A DNA stretch of 64,000 bases from DATKZH01 sp964475955 (GCA_964475955.1 CAYYZY010000003.1:29440-93439); one strand, 5' to 3'; shown: positions 1 through 8,837, counted from the first letter of the stretch. Program-made: numbers and translations. The notes: generated by a model not told the origin, from the sequence alone.

Positions 1-58
1 CGAGGCCAACGCCCTGGTGACCAAGTCGTACCGGGCCCCCTGGAAGCTGAAGGTCTAG
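1..58 (+). CDS. C-terminal tail of a probable Gfo/Idh/MocA-family oxidoreductase (5' partial)
   Basis: Only the last 18 codons are present, in the frame starting at base 2, ending with a TAG at 56-58. The visible tail includes SYRAPWKL just before the stop. Planctomycete Tat-exported Gfo/Idh/MocA oxidoreductases commonly end in a Y-R-A-P-W-K-L sequence, so the call rests on this single motif and on family memory. A rho-independent terminator lies about 180 bases downstream on the same strand, consistent with this being the end of a transcription unit. Nothing can be said about its substrate. Confidence 0.45.
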   Translation, partial: EANALVTKSYRAPWKLKV

Positions 59-64
59 GCTTTC

Positions 65-170
65 TCGGAAAACGGCCGGGGCGGAGCGATCTGTAGGGTG
101 CGTGCTTGCACGCACGCCGGAAAAGCACGGTCTCCGCGTGGGTGCAAGCACCCACCCTACGGTTTTCCGA
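65..170. repeat. Dispersed palindromic repeat, family G (gtagggtg...caccctac)
   Basis: The left arm at 93-115 (starting gtagggtgcgtgcttgc) pairs with the right arm at 138-160 (ending aagcacccaccctac). The flanks extend the symmetry: tcggaaaac at 65-73 against gttttccga at 162-170. A related partial sequence (tagggtggctgcttgcacc) occurs near 3300. It lies between the end of the first gene and its terminator and encodes nothing credible. Confidence 0.7.
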
Positions 171-237
171 CAGAGCGTAACCGAAAACCGTGCAACAACC
201 CGTCGGAAGCGGGGCCCCGGCCTCGCCTCCTGCGAAA

Positions 238-279
238 CCCGGCAGTCGTTCCCAGCGCTCGGCTGCCGGGCGTTTTTTT
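238..279 (+). terminator. Rho-independent terminator
   Basis: An 8-bp perfect stem, cccggcag (238-245) against ctgccggg (263-270), is followed after two bases by a run of seven T residues (273-279). It would end transcription of the oxidoreductase gene at the left edge of the window. It is the clearest intrinsic terminator in the window. Confidence 0.8.
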
Positions 280-481
280 CTTGTGGGCAATCCCCCGTTG
301 GGCAGCCCACTCATGCGCACCGCCCCACCACTACCGAGGGGTGCCGGGGACACGGGTTTTTTCGTGGGGGATTCTTACGGGAAACGCCGTCGGGGCGCTG
401 GACAGAACGGGGGCGGGGCAGTATCATGAGCCCGCTCATCAAATCCCAGATCGTGGAAGGCCAACCCCGGGGGGCGGGGAA

Positions 482-874
482 ATGGGTGCCTTTTGCCGTG
501 TCGCGCTGGTTGTGGCTCTGGCCGTCGCCGTCGGCCGGTTTCTGACCATCCCGGGAACCGTTGCAACGGTCGATGGCCCGCAAGACGCCCAACGCCAGCG
601 GTTCCTCGCCGCCGGTGCCAGGAATTCCACCTGGGTCATCTACGAGGGGTGGTCCGGCGATCATGCGACCACCCCGCTCTACCCCAGGCTGTTTCGGGCG
701 GAGCGGCTTCACCGGCAAGCGCTGGCCGATCCGACGATACCGAAGCTCCGGGCGGCGCGGCACGCGTTCGACGAGGTCCGCGCCTGCATGAATCGGGCCA
801 CGTGCGACGAGTTGATCGTCGCGTCGGAAGAAGCGAGCCACGTGTACGCGTTCCGCGCGAGCGTCCCGCGTTGA
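482..874 (+). CDS. Small hypothetical protein with N-terminal signal or membrane anchor
   Basis: The 130-residue product is of unrecognised family. The first ~20 residues after the start (MGAFCRVALVVALAVAV) form a hydrophobic segment, either a signal peptide or a signal anchor, so the product is probably exported or membrane-bound. The rest is a mixed polar sequence with two Cys (none in a CxxC) and no known motif. The frame stays open far upstream (to base 98), but that part runs through the palindromic repeat and terminator, so the ATG at 482 is chosen; a purine-rich ggggcgggga lies directly before it. It converges with the minus-strand oxidoreductase gene that ends at 939. It could be a spurious frame in high-GC DNA. 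Confidence 0.4.
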   Translation: MGAFCRVALVVALAVAVGRFLTIPGTVATVDGPQDAQRQRFLAAGARNSTWVIYEGWSGDHATTPLYPRLFRAERLHRQALADPTIPKLRAARHAFDEVRACMNRATCDELIVASEEASHVYAFRASVPR

Positions 875-900
875 TGTTTTGACGGCGACGACGTGCGGCG

Positions 901-919
901 CGCCGACGTGCCGTCGGCG
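901..919. terminator. Hairpin between convergent genes
   Basis: A 7-bp stem, cgccgac against gtcggcg with a five-base loop, sits between the plus-strand gene ending at 874 and the minus-strand gene ending at 939. There is no T run, so termination is only suggested by position. Confidence 0.3.
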
Positions 920-938
920 GCTAAACGGGGGCGGCGTT

Positions 939-2795
939 TTACGCGCGTCGGTTGAGGGCCTGCTCGACGAGTTCCCATTCTTCTTCCAGTCCCAACTGGC
1001 GCATCGATTCGGGTCGGGGGACGCCGTCCGGGTCCCAGCCCATCAGCTCGTAGTATTCGTCGAGCATGCGGTCCAGCGGCACGGTGTTGCCTTGGCTGGG
1101 GCCGCTGGGCATGGCCTCGCCCAGCAGGCGCTTGGGGAGCGTGTCGTCGTCGCGCGTGAGCCCTTCGCGCACGTTGAAAAGCCGCTCGAGGTTATTGACC
1201 CGGTCGGCGATCCGAAGTGCCTTGTCGTCCGAGAGGGCGACGCCGGTGACCGCCCGGTACAGCCCCAGAAGCGACTCCAGCCCGAGCACGAAACGCATGG
1301 AGGAGCACATCGCCAGCGAATCGACGATGGTCATGATCCGCTGGGTATCGCGGACCATCTGGGCCTTACCGTCGGGCAGCAGGCGCCGGTTGGGATCGCC
1401 GGCCGTTTCCTGCCCCATGGTGGGGGCGATCATGTGGTGCCCGCCCTTGGGCGAGATGGCGTAGGAGAGGCCCATTCCGACCACGCCGCGGGGCTCGTAG
1501 GTCGCCAGTTCCTGCCCCTTGACGTGCATGGCCAGCTCGGGCGCGCCGAATCGCTCGGCGGCGCGCTTCGAGCCTTCGGCGAGGACGTCGCCCAGTCCCG
1601 TGCGCGTGCCGATCTGCTCGGCGAGGGTGACCAGGGCGTCGCCGTTGCCGAAGCGGAGGTCGAGGCCGCCGGTGTCGTCGGTGCCGAGGATGCCCCGCTC
1701 GAACGCCTCCATGGCGAAGGAGATGGCGGCCCCGGCCGACATGGTGTCGAACCCGTAGGCGTCGCAGACCGCCGCCGCGGCCGCGATCGCCTCCGGATCG
1801 CCCACGCCGCAGTTGGCGCCCAGGAGGCCGACCGTCTCGAACTCCGGCCCCTCGATGGCCTCCCCGGCAAACGGCCCCTTCGCCACCGGCGAGACCTTCC
1901 CGCAGGCGACCGAGCAGGCGTAGCAGGAGTTGTCGCCGACGAAGATCTTCTCGCGCAGCGCCGGCCCGGTGAGCCCCTCGGCCTCCTCGAAGTACCCGGT
2001 GCGGAAGTTGCGCGTGGCCCAGTAGCCGAAGCGGTTCGTTCCCTCCACCATCTCCGGCGTGCCGAACCGGCGGCGGAGCCGGGCCTTGGGGTGGACGGCC
2101 ATTTCGGCGTAGACCTGCTCGGCGATTCGTCCCAGGGCCGCCGCGTCGGCGACCGGCACGCTCTTCGTCCCCCGCACGGCGATCGCCTTGAGGTTTTTCG
2201 ACCCCATCACGGCGCCGCCCCCGCCGCGCCCGAACTCCCGGTGATAGTCCGACTGGATGCAGGCGTAGCGGACCCCTTTCTCGCCGGCCGGGCCGATGCA
2301 GGCGACGCGGGCCGCCGGATCGCCCAGTTCCTCGCGGAGCGCGTCCTCCGTGTCGTGGGTCAGTTTGCCCCACAGATGTGCGGCGGGGCGGAGCGCGGCC
2401 TTGCCGTCGTCCAGAACCAGGTAGACCGGCTCGTCGGAGCGGCCCTCGATCACCAGGCCGTCGAACCCGGCGAACTTGATCTCCGGCGCCAAATGCCCGC
2501 CGCAGAGGGAGAATGAATACGTTCCCGTCAGGGGCGATCGGAAGGAGACGGTCACCTTGTTGGCGCCCGGCGCCATCGTGCCCACCAACGGGCCGGTGAG
2601 AAAGAACAGCTTGTTGCCGGGGCCGAGCGGGTCGGTCTCCGGCTCCAGCTCGTGAAAGAGCAGGTGGGCCCCCACGCCCCGCGCGCCGAGAAACCGCGCG
2701 AACAGGTCGCGAGGCGTCTCTACGCAGCGGACCTCGGCCGCGGTCAGATCCACCCGCAGCATCGTGCCCGTCAATCCGGCGACGGCCTCTTTCAT
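939..2795 (-). CDS. Aldehyde:ferredoxin oxidoreductase (tungsten/molybdenum pterin enzyme)
   Basis: The 618-aa product matches the normal length of the AOR family, which oxidises aldehydes to carboxylic acids with reduction of ferredoxin, using a bis-pterin W or Mo cofactor and one [4Fe-4S] cluster. The cluster ligands are visible as C291-x2-C294-x3-C298 (CYACSVACGK) with the fourth as C497 in DSLAMC. The N-terminal pterin-binding domain is intact (for example GPLVGTMAPGANK and GRGGGGAVMGSKNLKAI). The ATG at 2795 follows a strong GGAGGA Shine-Dalgarno, and it overlaps the stop of the upstream ferredoxin gene by four bases (ATGA), so the two are translationally coupled. The physiological aldehyde cannot be read from the sequence. 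Cytoplasmic, oxygen-sensitive enzymes of this family point to an anaerobic lifestyle. Confidence 0.95.
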   Translation of the reverse strand: MKEAVAGLTGTMLRVDLTAAEVRCVETPRDLFARFLGARGVGAHLLFHELEPETDPLGPGNKLFFLTGPLVGTMAPGANKVTVSFRSPLTGTYSFSLCGGHLAPEIKFAGFDGLVIEGRSDEPVYLVLDDGKAALRPAAHLWGKLTHDTEDALREELGDPAARVACIGPAGEKGVRYACIQSDYHREFGRGGGGAVMGSKNLKAIAVRGTKSVPVADAAALGRIAEQVYAEMAVHPKARLRRRFGTPEMVEGTNRFGYWATRNFRTGYFEEAEGLTGPALREKIFVGDNSCYACSVACGKVSPVAKGPFAGEAIEGPEFETVGLLGANCGVGDPEAIAAAAAVCDAYGFDTMSAGAAISFAMEAFERGILGTDDTGGLDLRFGNGDALVTLAEQIGTRTGLGDVLAEGSKRAAERFGAPELAMHVKGQELATYEPRGVVGMGLSYAISPKGGHHMIAPTMGQETAGDPNRRLLPDGKAQMVRDTQRIMTIVDSLAMCSSMRFVLGLESLLGLYRAVTGVALSDDKALRIADRVNNLERLFNVREGLTRDDDTLPKRLLGEAMPSGPSQGNTVPLDRMLDEYYELMGWDPDGVPRPESMRQLGLEEEWELVEQALNRRA

Positions 2796-3274
2796 CGTGC
2801 AGATCCTCCTTCCCCGGCCAGGCGTTCGGCGTGGAGTTCGCGCAGTCCGCGGTCGACCCGATCGAGCGGCACGTACTGGATCGCGCCCTCGGGGCAGTGC
2901 TTCGCGCACTGCGGGTCGCCGCCGCACAGGTCGCAGAGAAGGGGCACCCGGGCGTCGCCGTCCATTTTGACGGCGCCGCGCACGCAGAGGTCGACGCACA
3001 TCCGGCAGCCGATGCACTCCTCCGCGTCGAGCACGAGGCCGAAGGTGGCCTCGTCGCGGCCGATGCACTGCGCGGGGCAGACCTCGATGCACGGGGCCTT
3101 GATGCACTGCGAACAGGCCACCGGCACGTTGATCTGCCGCTCGTGGATCCGGTGGACGGCCAGCCGGGCCTTGGCCGGATTCATCTCGCCGTGATGCGCT
3201 TGCGCGCACCACTGCTCGCAGATGCGGCAGCCCGTGCACTTGTGCGGGTAGACGACCAAAACCTTCGGGATCAT
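2792..3274 (-). CDS. Polyferredoxin-type 4Fe-4S electron-transfer subunit (AOR partner)
   Basis: The 160-aa iron-sulfur protein resembles the electron-transfer subunits (HycB/DmsB/AorB type) that carry four [4Fe-4S] clusters. Cys groups visible in order are CTGCRICEQWC, CSQCIKAPCIEVCP, CIGCRMCVDLC and CDLCGGDPQCAKHCP. It has no signal peptide, so it is cytoplasmic. The start chosen is the ATG at 3274 (MIPKVLVV), preceded by GAAGGTG; the frame is open further upstream but that part has no cluster motif. Its four-base overlap with the aldehyde oxidoreductase gene indicates that it accepts electrons from that enzyme. The pair has no neighbouring pterin-synthesis or transport gene. Confidence 0.9.
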   Translation of the reverse strand: MIPKVLVVYPHKCTGCRICEQWCAQAHHGEMNPAKARLAVHRIHERQINVPVACSQCIKAPCIEVCPAQCIGRDEATFGLVLDAEECIGCRMCVDLCVRGAVKMDGDARVPLLCDLCGGDPQCAKHCPEGAIQYVPLDRVDRGLRELHAERLAGEGGSAR

Positions 3275-3656
3275 GCGACTTGCACCTTCATATCTTGATA
3301 GGGTGGCTGCTTGCACCGACGCTCGTTGCATGGACACCCTCGCAGCAGAGAACGGCCCTCGGCGACGGCCTCGGCACCAACACGGCGCGGCCCCGCACCC
3401 ACCACGGCGCGGGGCCGCACTCGGGCCATGCTAGCCAAACCGGCACCGTCGGACAAGCGGAGCATCCCGGTCCCTGCGGCGCGAAGGTCTTGCGGCGCGA
3501 GGGTCCCTGCGGCGCGCCGGCCGCGTTGGCACGGAACGCGAGAAGGTGCTTGCGTCGTCCCCCGATGGTTGCCTACGCTGGTGGGTGGAAGGGCAAGGCC
3601 GGGCGGCCGAATCGGCCAACGCCCGTCGTGTACCCCTCTCGAGGGAACGCGGACTC
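3275..3656. other. Divergent intergenic region without recognised gene
   Basis: This 380-base gap separates the minus-strand ferredoxin/aldehyde oxidoreductase operon from the plus-strand genes and must hold both promoters, but no convincing -35/-10 pair was found. A perfect 10-bp inverted repeat, gcggccccgc (3387-3396) and gcggggccgc (3409-3418), could be an operator or a simple GC-rich hairpin. A degenerate piece of repeat family G lies near 3300-3320. Confidence 0.4.
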
Positions 3657-4595
3657 ATGCCTCGCAATCGACGCCTCCGAAAGCTCCTGGCCCGCGTCTT
3701 CTACGGGCCGTTCGTCGTCTGGGTCACGATCAAGTCGTTGGCCGAGGTGTGGACCCTCTTCGTGCGCGAGCCGAAGGGCGAGCACGCCGCCTCGCTGGCC
3801 CACGAGGGCATGTCGGGCAAGTTTTCGGGCACGGTGGCGGTCTTCTACGCGGCGCGCGACGAGGTGGCCCGCTGGCTCCCGCCGCAGATGGCGCTCGGCC
3901 GGGGCGACGAGCTGCCCGACTGGCTCCGCGCCCGCGACGACTACCCGGTGATCCTCATGTTTGGCAGTATGGCCTCGGGCATGCGCAAGCGCATGCTGGG
4001 CCGGTACGACACGATCCCCGTCTTCTCCACGTTTCGCGAGGCGTTCCTGGGCGTGCCGTTCGTGCGGCCGATCCCCGGCGGCCCCACGCCCTGCTTGCAC
4101 TGGGTCCGCGTGCACTGCTCGGCGTTCTGGCCCACGGAGCTGGGGATCAACGTCGGGTGGCCCAAGGTGCAGTGCCCGATGAAGACCGCCCGGCGGGGCG
4201 ACGTTTCGACCTACTCGGTCCGCGACGAGCGGGGCCGGCGCCCCTGGCTCGAGGCCGAGACCGATCTGGCCGACCCGTTCGCCCTCAACCTCGACCACCC
4301 GGGCCTCGCCAAGGTGAACGAGATGCTCTCCCGGCCGCTGGGTCTGGTCAAGGAGCGGGAGCTGGAGTTCACGAACTTCGACTGGCGGCTCGAGGCGGCC
4401 GCGGCCCGGGCGGTTGCGGCCACCGTGTCGCTCCACCCGGGCTACCTGCCCCAGATCACCGAGCGCAAGGACTTCTCGTTTCCGCCGGTCGCCGACGACG
4501 GCTCGGGGGCCTTCTTCCTCGAAACCCGGTTCATGAGCCGCCTGCTGGAGCGCGTGCCGCTCGCCGGGCGTGGGCGACGCCGCGCAATCGCTTGA
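3657..4595 (+). CDS. Hypothetical protein, possible acetoacetate-decarboxylase-like fold
   Basis: The 312-aa protein starts at the ATG at 3657 (MPRNRRLRKLL). An N-terminal basic stretch and a weakly hydrophobic segment (FYGPFVVWVTIKSL) are followed by a soluble domain. The pattern VAVFYAARDEVARWLPPQM, then YPVILMFG, then VPFVRPIPGG, then GINVGWPK resembles the acetoacetate-decarboxylase superfamily layout. That fold also includes proteins of unrelated activity, and I cannot identify the Schiff-base lysine with confidence. It is followed 96 bases later by a Na+/solute symporter, which may suggest joint handling of an organic acid. Treat the family call as a hypothesis. Confidence 0.5.
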   Translation: MPRNRRLRKLLARVFYGPFVVWVTIKSLAEVWTLFVREPKGEHAASLAHEGMSGKFSGTVAVFYAARDEVARWLPPQMALGRGDELPDWLRARDDYPVILMFGSMASGMRKRMLGRYDTIPVFSTFREAFLGVPFVRPIPGGPTPCLHWVRVHCSAFWPTELGINVGWPKVQCPMKTARRGDVSTYSVRDERGRRPWLEAETDLADPFALNLDHPGLAKVNEMLSRPLGLVKERELEFTNFDWRLEAAAARAVAATVSLHPGYLPQITERKDFSFPPVADDGSGAFFLETRFMSRLLERVPLAGRGRRRAIA

Positions 4596-4691
4596 CCCTG
4601 CCCTGCCGTCGGGGTAGTCTCTCACCAACTCGGAGGGCCGCTGGAGCCGGCCCGGACCGCGGCCACCGGACTCTCGCTGGCGGGGACGCTC

Positions 4692-6479
4692 ATGCACGGC
4701 ATCACGTCGATCGACTGGCTGGTCATTTTTGCGTACCTGGTGGGGATCACGCTGATCGGCGTCTGGACCGTGCGCATGGTGAAGAGCTCGACCACGTTCT
4801 TCATCAGCGAGCGGAAGTTCGGAAGCTGGATGATGATCTTCTTCAACTTCGGCACGGGCACGCACTCCGACCAGGCGGTGGGGGTGGCGGCGAAGTCGTA
4901 CCGGGCCGGGGCGTCGGGCATGTGGTACCAGCTTTTGTGGATCTTCTCCACGCCGCTTTACTGGGTGATCGCCCCGCTGTTCCGGCGGATGCGGGCGGTG
5001 ACTACTTCCGACTTCTTCGAGGCCCGGTTCGACCGCAGCGTGGCCGTGCTCTACGCCCTGGTCGCCATCCTCCAGCTTACGGTCAACATCGGCGTGATGC
5101 TCAAGGGCTCCAGCGCCATGATCACGGCCGTCTCCGGCGGCGCGATCCCCGCATTCTATGCGATCATGGCCATGACGGTGATGTTCGTCATCTACGGCGT
5201 CGCCGGCGGCCTGAGCGCGGCGGTGGTCACCGATTTCATCCAGGGCATCCTGACCATTCTCCTCTCGTTCCTCATCCTCCCCTTCGCGCTGGCGACCGTG
5301 GGAGGGACGTCGGGGCTGCGGGCCACGATCGACAACCCGGCCATGTTCGAGGTCGTCTCCCGCGGCGGCGAGATCACCGCCTTCTACATCGCCATCATCT
5401 CGCTGAACGGGCTGGTCGGCTACGGCACCCAGCCCCACACCATGAGCCTCTGCGCCGCGGGGCGCACGGAGATGCAGGCGCGCGTGGGCATGACCTGCGG
5501 CATGTTTATCAAGCGGTTCTGCACGGTGGCCTGGGTGCTCACCGGGCTCTGCGCCGTCGCTCTCTACATGGGGACCGACCGGGTGCCCGAGCACGAGATC
5601 GACCACGTGTACGGTCTGATGGCCCGCGACATGCTGCCGGCGATCGCCCCGGGGTTGGTCGGCCTGTTCATCGCGTCGATGCTGGCGGCCGTGATGAGCT
5701 CGTGCGACGCGTTCATGGTCGCCTCGTCGGCCCTGTTCACCGAGAACGTGTACCGCAAGCTGATCGTCCGCACGGCGAGCGACAAGCACTACATGCTCGT
5801 GGGGCGGGTCGTGGCGATCCTCGTGGTCGTGGCCGGCATCTTCTTCGCCCTGCGGCTGGAGAGCGTGGTGCACGGGCTGGAGGTGTTCTGGAAGGTGTCG
5901 GCGATGATGGGGCTCGCCTTCTGGCTCGGGCTCTTCTGGCGGCGGACCACCGCGGCCGGGGCCTGGGCGGGCACGCTGGCCGGCTTCGCCGCCTACCTGT
6001 TCACCGGCGTGATCAGCCTGCCGTGGGGCTTGCGGCGGTGGATCGACGAGAAGGGTGTGATGCAGGTCGAGCTTTTGTACCACAACGTGTGGGATTTCAA
6101 CGCCCAGTTCGCCGACAAGCTGCCCGACTTCATGCTCTGGCAGGGCAAGCTCTACCTGCCCTGGCAGATGATCCTCTACCTGGGCACCGGCCTGGTCGTG
6201 TTGGTGGTCGTGAGCCTCTTGACGCGGCCGGTCTCCCGCGAGCAGTTGGATCGGTTCTACGCCTGCCTGCGCACGCCGGTCGGCCCCGACGAGCCGGAGA
6301 CGCGCCCCTTCGAGCTGCCGCCGGGCGTCGAGCCGGCCCCGCGCCGCGTGCTGGTCGACCTGCCGGGGTTCGAAATCCCGAGGCCCACCCGGGTGAGCGT
6401 GCTCGGCGTGCTGGGCGCCGCGGCCGCGGTGGTGGCGTTCATCTTCGGCGTCTATTGGGTGTTCAGCCTGGGGGCCTGA
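4692..6479 (+). CDS. SSS-family Na+/solute symporter
   Basis: The 595-aa polytopic inner-membrane protein has the solute:sodium symporter (SLC5) layout. It opens with MHGITSIDWLVIFAYLVGITLIGVW, contains the extended hydrophobic helices of a 13-14 TM carrier, and shows the family region around YGVAGGLSAAVVTDFIQG, which corresponds to the conserved helix near the Na+ sites. A cytoplasmic loop containing the proline-rich region near residue 540 precedes a last C-terminal helix. SSS carriers import sugars, organic acids or amino acids with Na+; the substrate cannot be inferred. The ATG at 4692 is the first in frame and places the first TM helix correctly. The gene is followed by a nested repeat region, with no obvious terminator. 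Confidence 0.92.
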   Translation: MHGITSIDWLVIFAYLVGITLIGVWTVRMVKSSTTFFISERKFGSWMMIFFNFGTGTHSDQAVGVAAKSYRAGASGMWYQLLWIFSTPLYWVIAPLFRRMRAVTTSDFFEARFDRSVAVLYALVAILQLTVNIGVMLKGSSAMITAVSGGAIPAFYAIMAMTVMFVIYGVAGGLSAAVVTDFIQGILTILLSFLILPFALATVGGTSGLRATIDNPAMFEVVSRGGEITAFYIAIISLNGLVGYGTQPHTMSLCAAGRTEMQARVGMTCGMFIKRFCTVAWVLTGLCAVALYMGTDRVPEHEIDHVYGLMARDMLPAIAPGLVGLFIASMLAAVMSSCDAFMVASSALFTENVYRKLIVRTASDKHYMLVGRVVAILVVVAGIFFALRLESVVHGLEVFWKVSAMMGLAFWLGLFWRRTTAAGAWAGTLAGFAAYLFTGVISLPWGLRRWIDEKGVMQVELLYHNVWDFNAQFADKLPDFMLWQGKLYLPWQMILYLGTGLVVLVVVSLLTRPVSREQLDRFYACLRTPVGPDEPETRPFELPPGVEPAPRRVLVDLPGFEIPRPTRVSVLGVLGAAAAVVAFIFGVYWVFSLGA

Positions 6480-6490
6480 GGCACGACACG

Positions 6491-6752
<262 letters not shown>

Positions 6753-6907
6753 ACGCGGGGGCGAACGTCGGTCGCACGATCGGAACGAGCGGCGCGTTCG
6801 GTGCAACCGGCCTTCCGGGGGCGGGGCGTGAACTATGCTTGAGAGTCCGTCCTCGCTCCGGACGGTTCGCCCCCGAGATCGACCCCAGCAGCCAGGGAGC
6901 CCGACGC

Positions 6908-7324
6908 GTGCCGATCTTCTCGCGCAAACGAGAGCAGGAAGTCCAGAGCTTCGTCCTCAAGGTGGTCAACAACAACTGCGAGGAGCTGGAACACCTCGCC
7001 GACGGGCCGCGCCTGGAAGGCCGCGTGCGCCTGTGCGTGGTCGTCCTGGTCGTCCCCGTCGAGAACGGTAAGCCGGCCGTCGAGCAGACCTTCGCCGCGG
7101 TGACCAAGGAGTTCTCCACCAGCGGTCTCTCGCTGGTGGTCGACAGCGCCCGGGCGCCGGAGGAAGCGATCGTCGCCTTTCGCTGGGAGCGCGAGATGCG
7201 GTACGTGCGCGCCGAGGCCCGGCACCTCAACCCGATGGGCGCCGGCTTCTACCAGCTCGGCCTGCAACTGGTCCGCATGGTCCGCCCGAGCGACTTCCCC
7301 GAACTGGAATCGGTGACGTTCTGA
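6908..7324 (+). CDS. PilZ-like domain protein
   Basis: The 138-aa soluble protein starts at GTG 6908, ten bases downstream of an AGGGAG Shine-Dalgarno; no ATG in this frame is near. The sequence carries R35-x3-R39 (RLEGR), then a beta-rich core, then E68-x-S70-x2-G73 (EFSTSG), matching the RxxxR ... (D/N)xSxxG spacing of PilZ domains, with Glu instead of Asp/Asn. PilZ domains bind cyclic di-GMP and adjust motility, exopolysaccharide synthesis or secretion. The convergent neighbour is an exopolysaccharide sugar transferase, which would fit, but a functional link is inference. Whether it still binds c-di-GMP with Glu at that position is open. Confidence 0.65.
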   Translation: MPIFSRKREQEVQSFVLKVVNNNCEELEHLADGPRLEGRVRLCVVVLVVPVENGKPAVEQTFAAVTKEFSTSGLSLVVDSARAPEEAIVAFRWEREMRYVRAEARHLNPMGAGFYQLGLQLVRMVRPSDFPELESVTF

Positions 7325-7420
7325 AGGATGAAGGATGAAGGATGAAGGATGAGGGATGAAGCCGACCCCGGCCCACTCCCGACTCCTTACTCCCCACTCC
7401 CGCCTCCCAACTCAGTACGC
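7323..7420. repeat. Heptamer tandem repeat followed by pyrimidine-rich repeat
   Basis: The heptamer gaaggat is repeated about four times from 7323, followed by a gagggat variant and then a pyrimidine-rich stretch built on the unit actccc/actcct (7375-7412). The repeat starts at the stop codon of the PilZ-like gene and ends at the stop codon of the convergent sugar transferase gene, so it fills the whole convergent gap. Confidence 0.7.
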
Positions 7421-8800
7421 ATTGCGGTGGCGCAGGCCGCGCCAGGGGGTGAGCAGGAGGATCTTCAGGTCGAGCCACAGCGACCAGTGGGCCACGTAGT
7501 AGAGGTCGCAGCGCACGCGGTGGCGAAGCGACGTGTCGCCGCGCCACCCGTTCACCTGGGCCCAGCCGGTCATGCCCGCCTTGACCTGGTGCCGCTGCAC
7601 GTAGTTGGGGATCTGTTTGCGGAACCGCTCGACGAACACGTCCCGCTCGGGCCGCGGGCCGACGAGGCTCATGTCGCCGGCCAGCACGTTGAACAGTTGG
7701 GGCAGTTCGTCGAGGCTCCAGCGGCGGAGGAAGCGGCCCAGGGGCGTGCAGCGGGCGTCGCCGCGGGCCGCCCAAACGGGGCCGGTCTCGCGTTCCGCGT
7801 CGGATCGCATGCTGCGGAACTTGAGCATCCGGAACGTGCGCCCGCCCAGCCCGGTCCGCGTCTGGCGGTAGAGCACGGGGCCGCCGGTGGTGAGCTTGAT
7901 CGCCAGGGCCAGCGCCCCCATGAGCGGCGCGAGCACGATCAGCGCCGCGGCGGCCAGCACCAGGTCCATGGCCCGCTTGGCCAGCCGGGCCCAGCCGCAG
8001 TGCGGGTTCTCCCGCAGGCTGAGGAAGGCGACGCCGTCGATCTCCATCATGCGCAGGCGCACGCCGGCCAGGTTGGGGACGTCGGGCACGAGCTGCACCT
8101 CGGCGAGCACGCCGGAGAGGGCCTTGTAGACCTCGGGCAACTGGCCGAAGCGGGAAGCCGGCAGGGCGACGAACACGTGGTCGACGTCGTGCTCCGCCAC
8201 GACCCGCTCCAGCTCGTCGATGCCGCCCAGGCGGGGCAGCATCTGCGGCTTGGGGCGCTCGGGGTCGTCGACGAAGCCGACCGGCTCCAGCCCCGTCCAA
8301 CGGTTGGCCAGAATCGTCCGCGCCACGTGCTGCCCGTGGCGCCCGCTCCCCACGATCAGGGCCCGGCCGTAGTTCAGCCCGCGGCCGCGCAGGTACTTCA
8401 GCGTCTGCCACACGCCCCGCCGCACCGCCGCAAGCGCCAGCCCGTTGAGCACCAAGAAAAGCCCCAGGGCCAGCCGCGACTCGTAGGGGTCGCGCCCGTA
8501 GAACGTGGCCGTGATCGCCAGCAGGAACAACAGCCCGCTCGCCTTGCACACCACGCCCAGCTCTCGGGGAAGCTCGCGCAGCCGGTGCACCTCGTACAGC
8601 CCGCAGAGCCGGTACGACACGGCCGCCAGCACGAGCACCATGGGCAGGCCGCGGAGCACGAGGGGGAAGTCGGGCACGCCGTCGGGCGATCGCCATAGGG
8701 TGAACCGCGCCAGGTACGCCCCGACCCAAACCGCGGCGGTCACCGCCAGGTCGGAGCCCAAAAAGACCAGGGCGAGCTTGTTCCCGTGTCGCCGATACAT
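7412..8800 (-). CDS. Undecaprenyl-phosphate sugar phosphotransferase (exopolysaccharide initiating enzyme)
   Basis: The 462-aa membrane protein is of the WcaJ/polyprenyl glycosylphosphotransferase type, which transfers a sugar-1-phosphate to undecaprenyl phosphate and so begins exopolysaccharide repeat-unit synthesis. Order of parts: about four N-terminal TM helices (residues ~10-125), a CoA-binding-like Rossmann domain (LIVGSGRHGQHVART), one re-entrant/TM helix (KRAMDLVLAAAALIVLAPL), then the catalytic bacterial sugar transferase domain with KFRSM, RRWSLDELPQLFNV and MSLVGPRPE. The catalytic-domain motifs are all intact. The start at 8800 (MYRRHGNK) has GAGG upstream and places the first TM helix near the N-terminus. 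No other polysaccharide genes sit beside it, so it is an isolated copy. Confidence 0.95.
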   Translation of the reverse strand: MYRRHGNKLALVFLGSDLAVTAAVWVGAYLARFTLWRSPDGVPDFPLVLRGLPMVLVLAAVSYRLCGLYEVHRLRELPRELGVVCKASGLLFLLAITATFYGRDPYESRLALGLFLVLNGLALAAVRRGVWQTLKYLRGRGLNYGRALIVGSGRHGQHVARTILANRWTGLEPVGFVDDPERPKPQMLPRLGGIDELERVVAEHDVDHVFVALPASRFGQLPEVYKALSGVLAEVQLVPDVPNLAGVRLRMMEIDGVAFLSLRENPHCGWARLAKRAMDLVLAAAALIVLAPLMGALALAIKLTTGGPVLYRQTRTGLGGRTFRMLKFRSMRSDAERETGPVWAARGDARCTPLGRFLRRWSLDELPQLFNVLAGDMSLVGPRPERDVFVERFRKQIPNYVQRHQVKAGMTGWAQVNGWRGDTSLRHRVRCDLYYVAHWSLWLDLKILLLTPWRGLRHRNAY

Positions 8801-8816
8801 GGCATCCTCGCTCTGT

Positions 8817-8837
8817 GGGGCACGTCTCCAACGTGCC
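8817..8837. repeat. Dispersed palindrome, family C (ggcacgt..ccaacgtgcc)
   Basis: This is a single arm, ggggcacgtctccaacgtgcc, imperfectly self-complementary. Other copies are at 18675-18720, 45471-45524 and 57257-57310. Confidence 0.75.

Noticed and set aside
98..481. Longer 5' extension of the small gene starting at 482
   Set aside because: It runs through a palindromic repeat and a rho-independent terminator, so it is not coding.
6365..6380. tRNA T-arm-like ggggttcgaaatcccg
   Set aside because: It lies inside the symporter coding sequence and no acceptor, D or anticodon arms flank it.
7323..7360. Tandem heptamers as a possible CRISPR array
   Set aside because: The units are contiguous without spacers and far too short.
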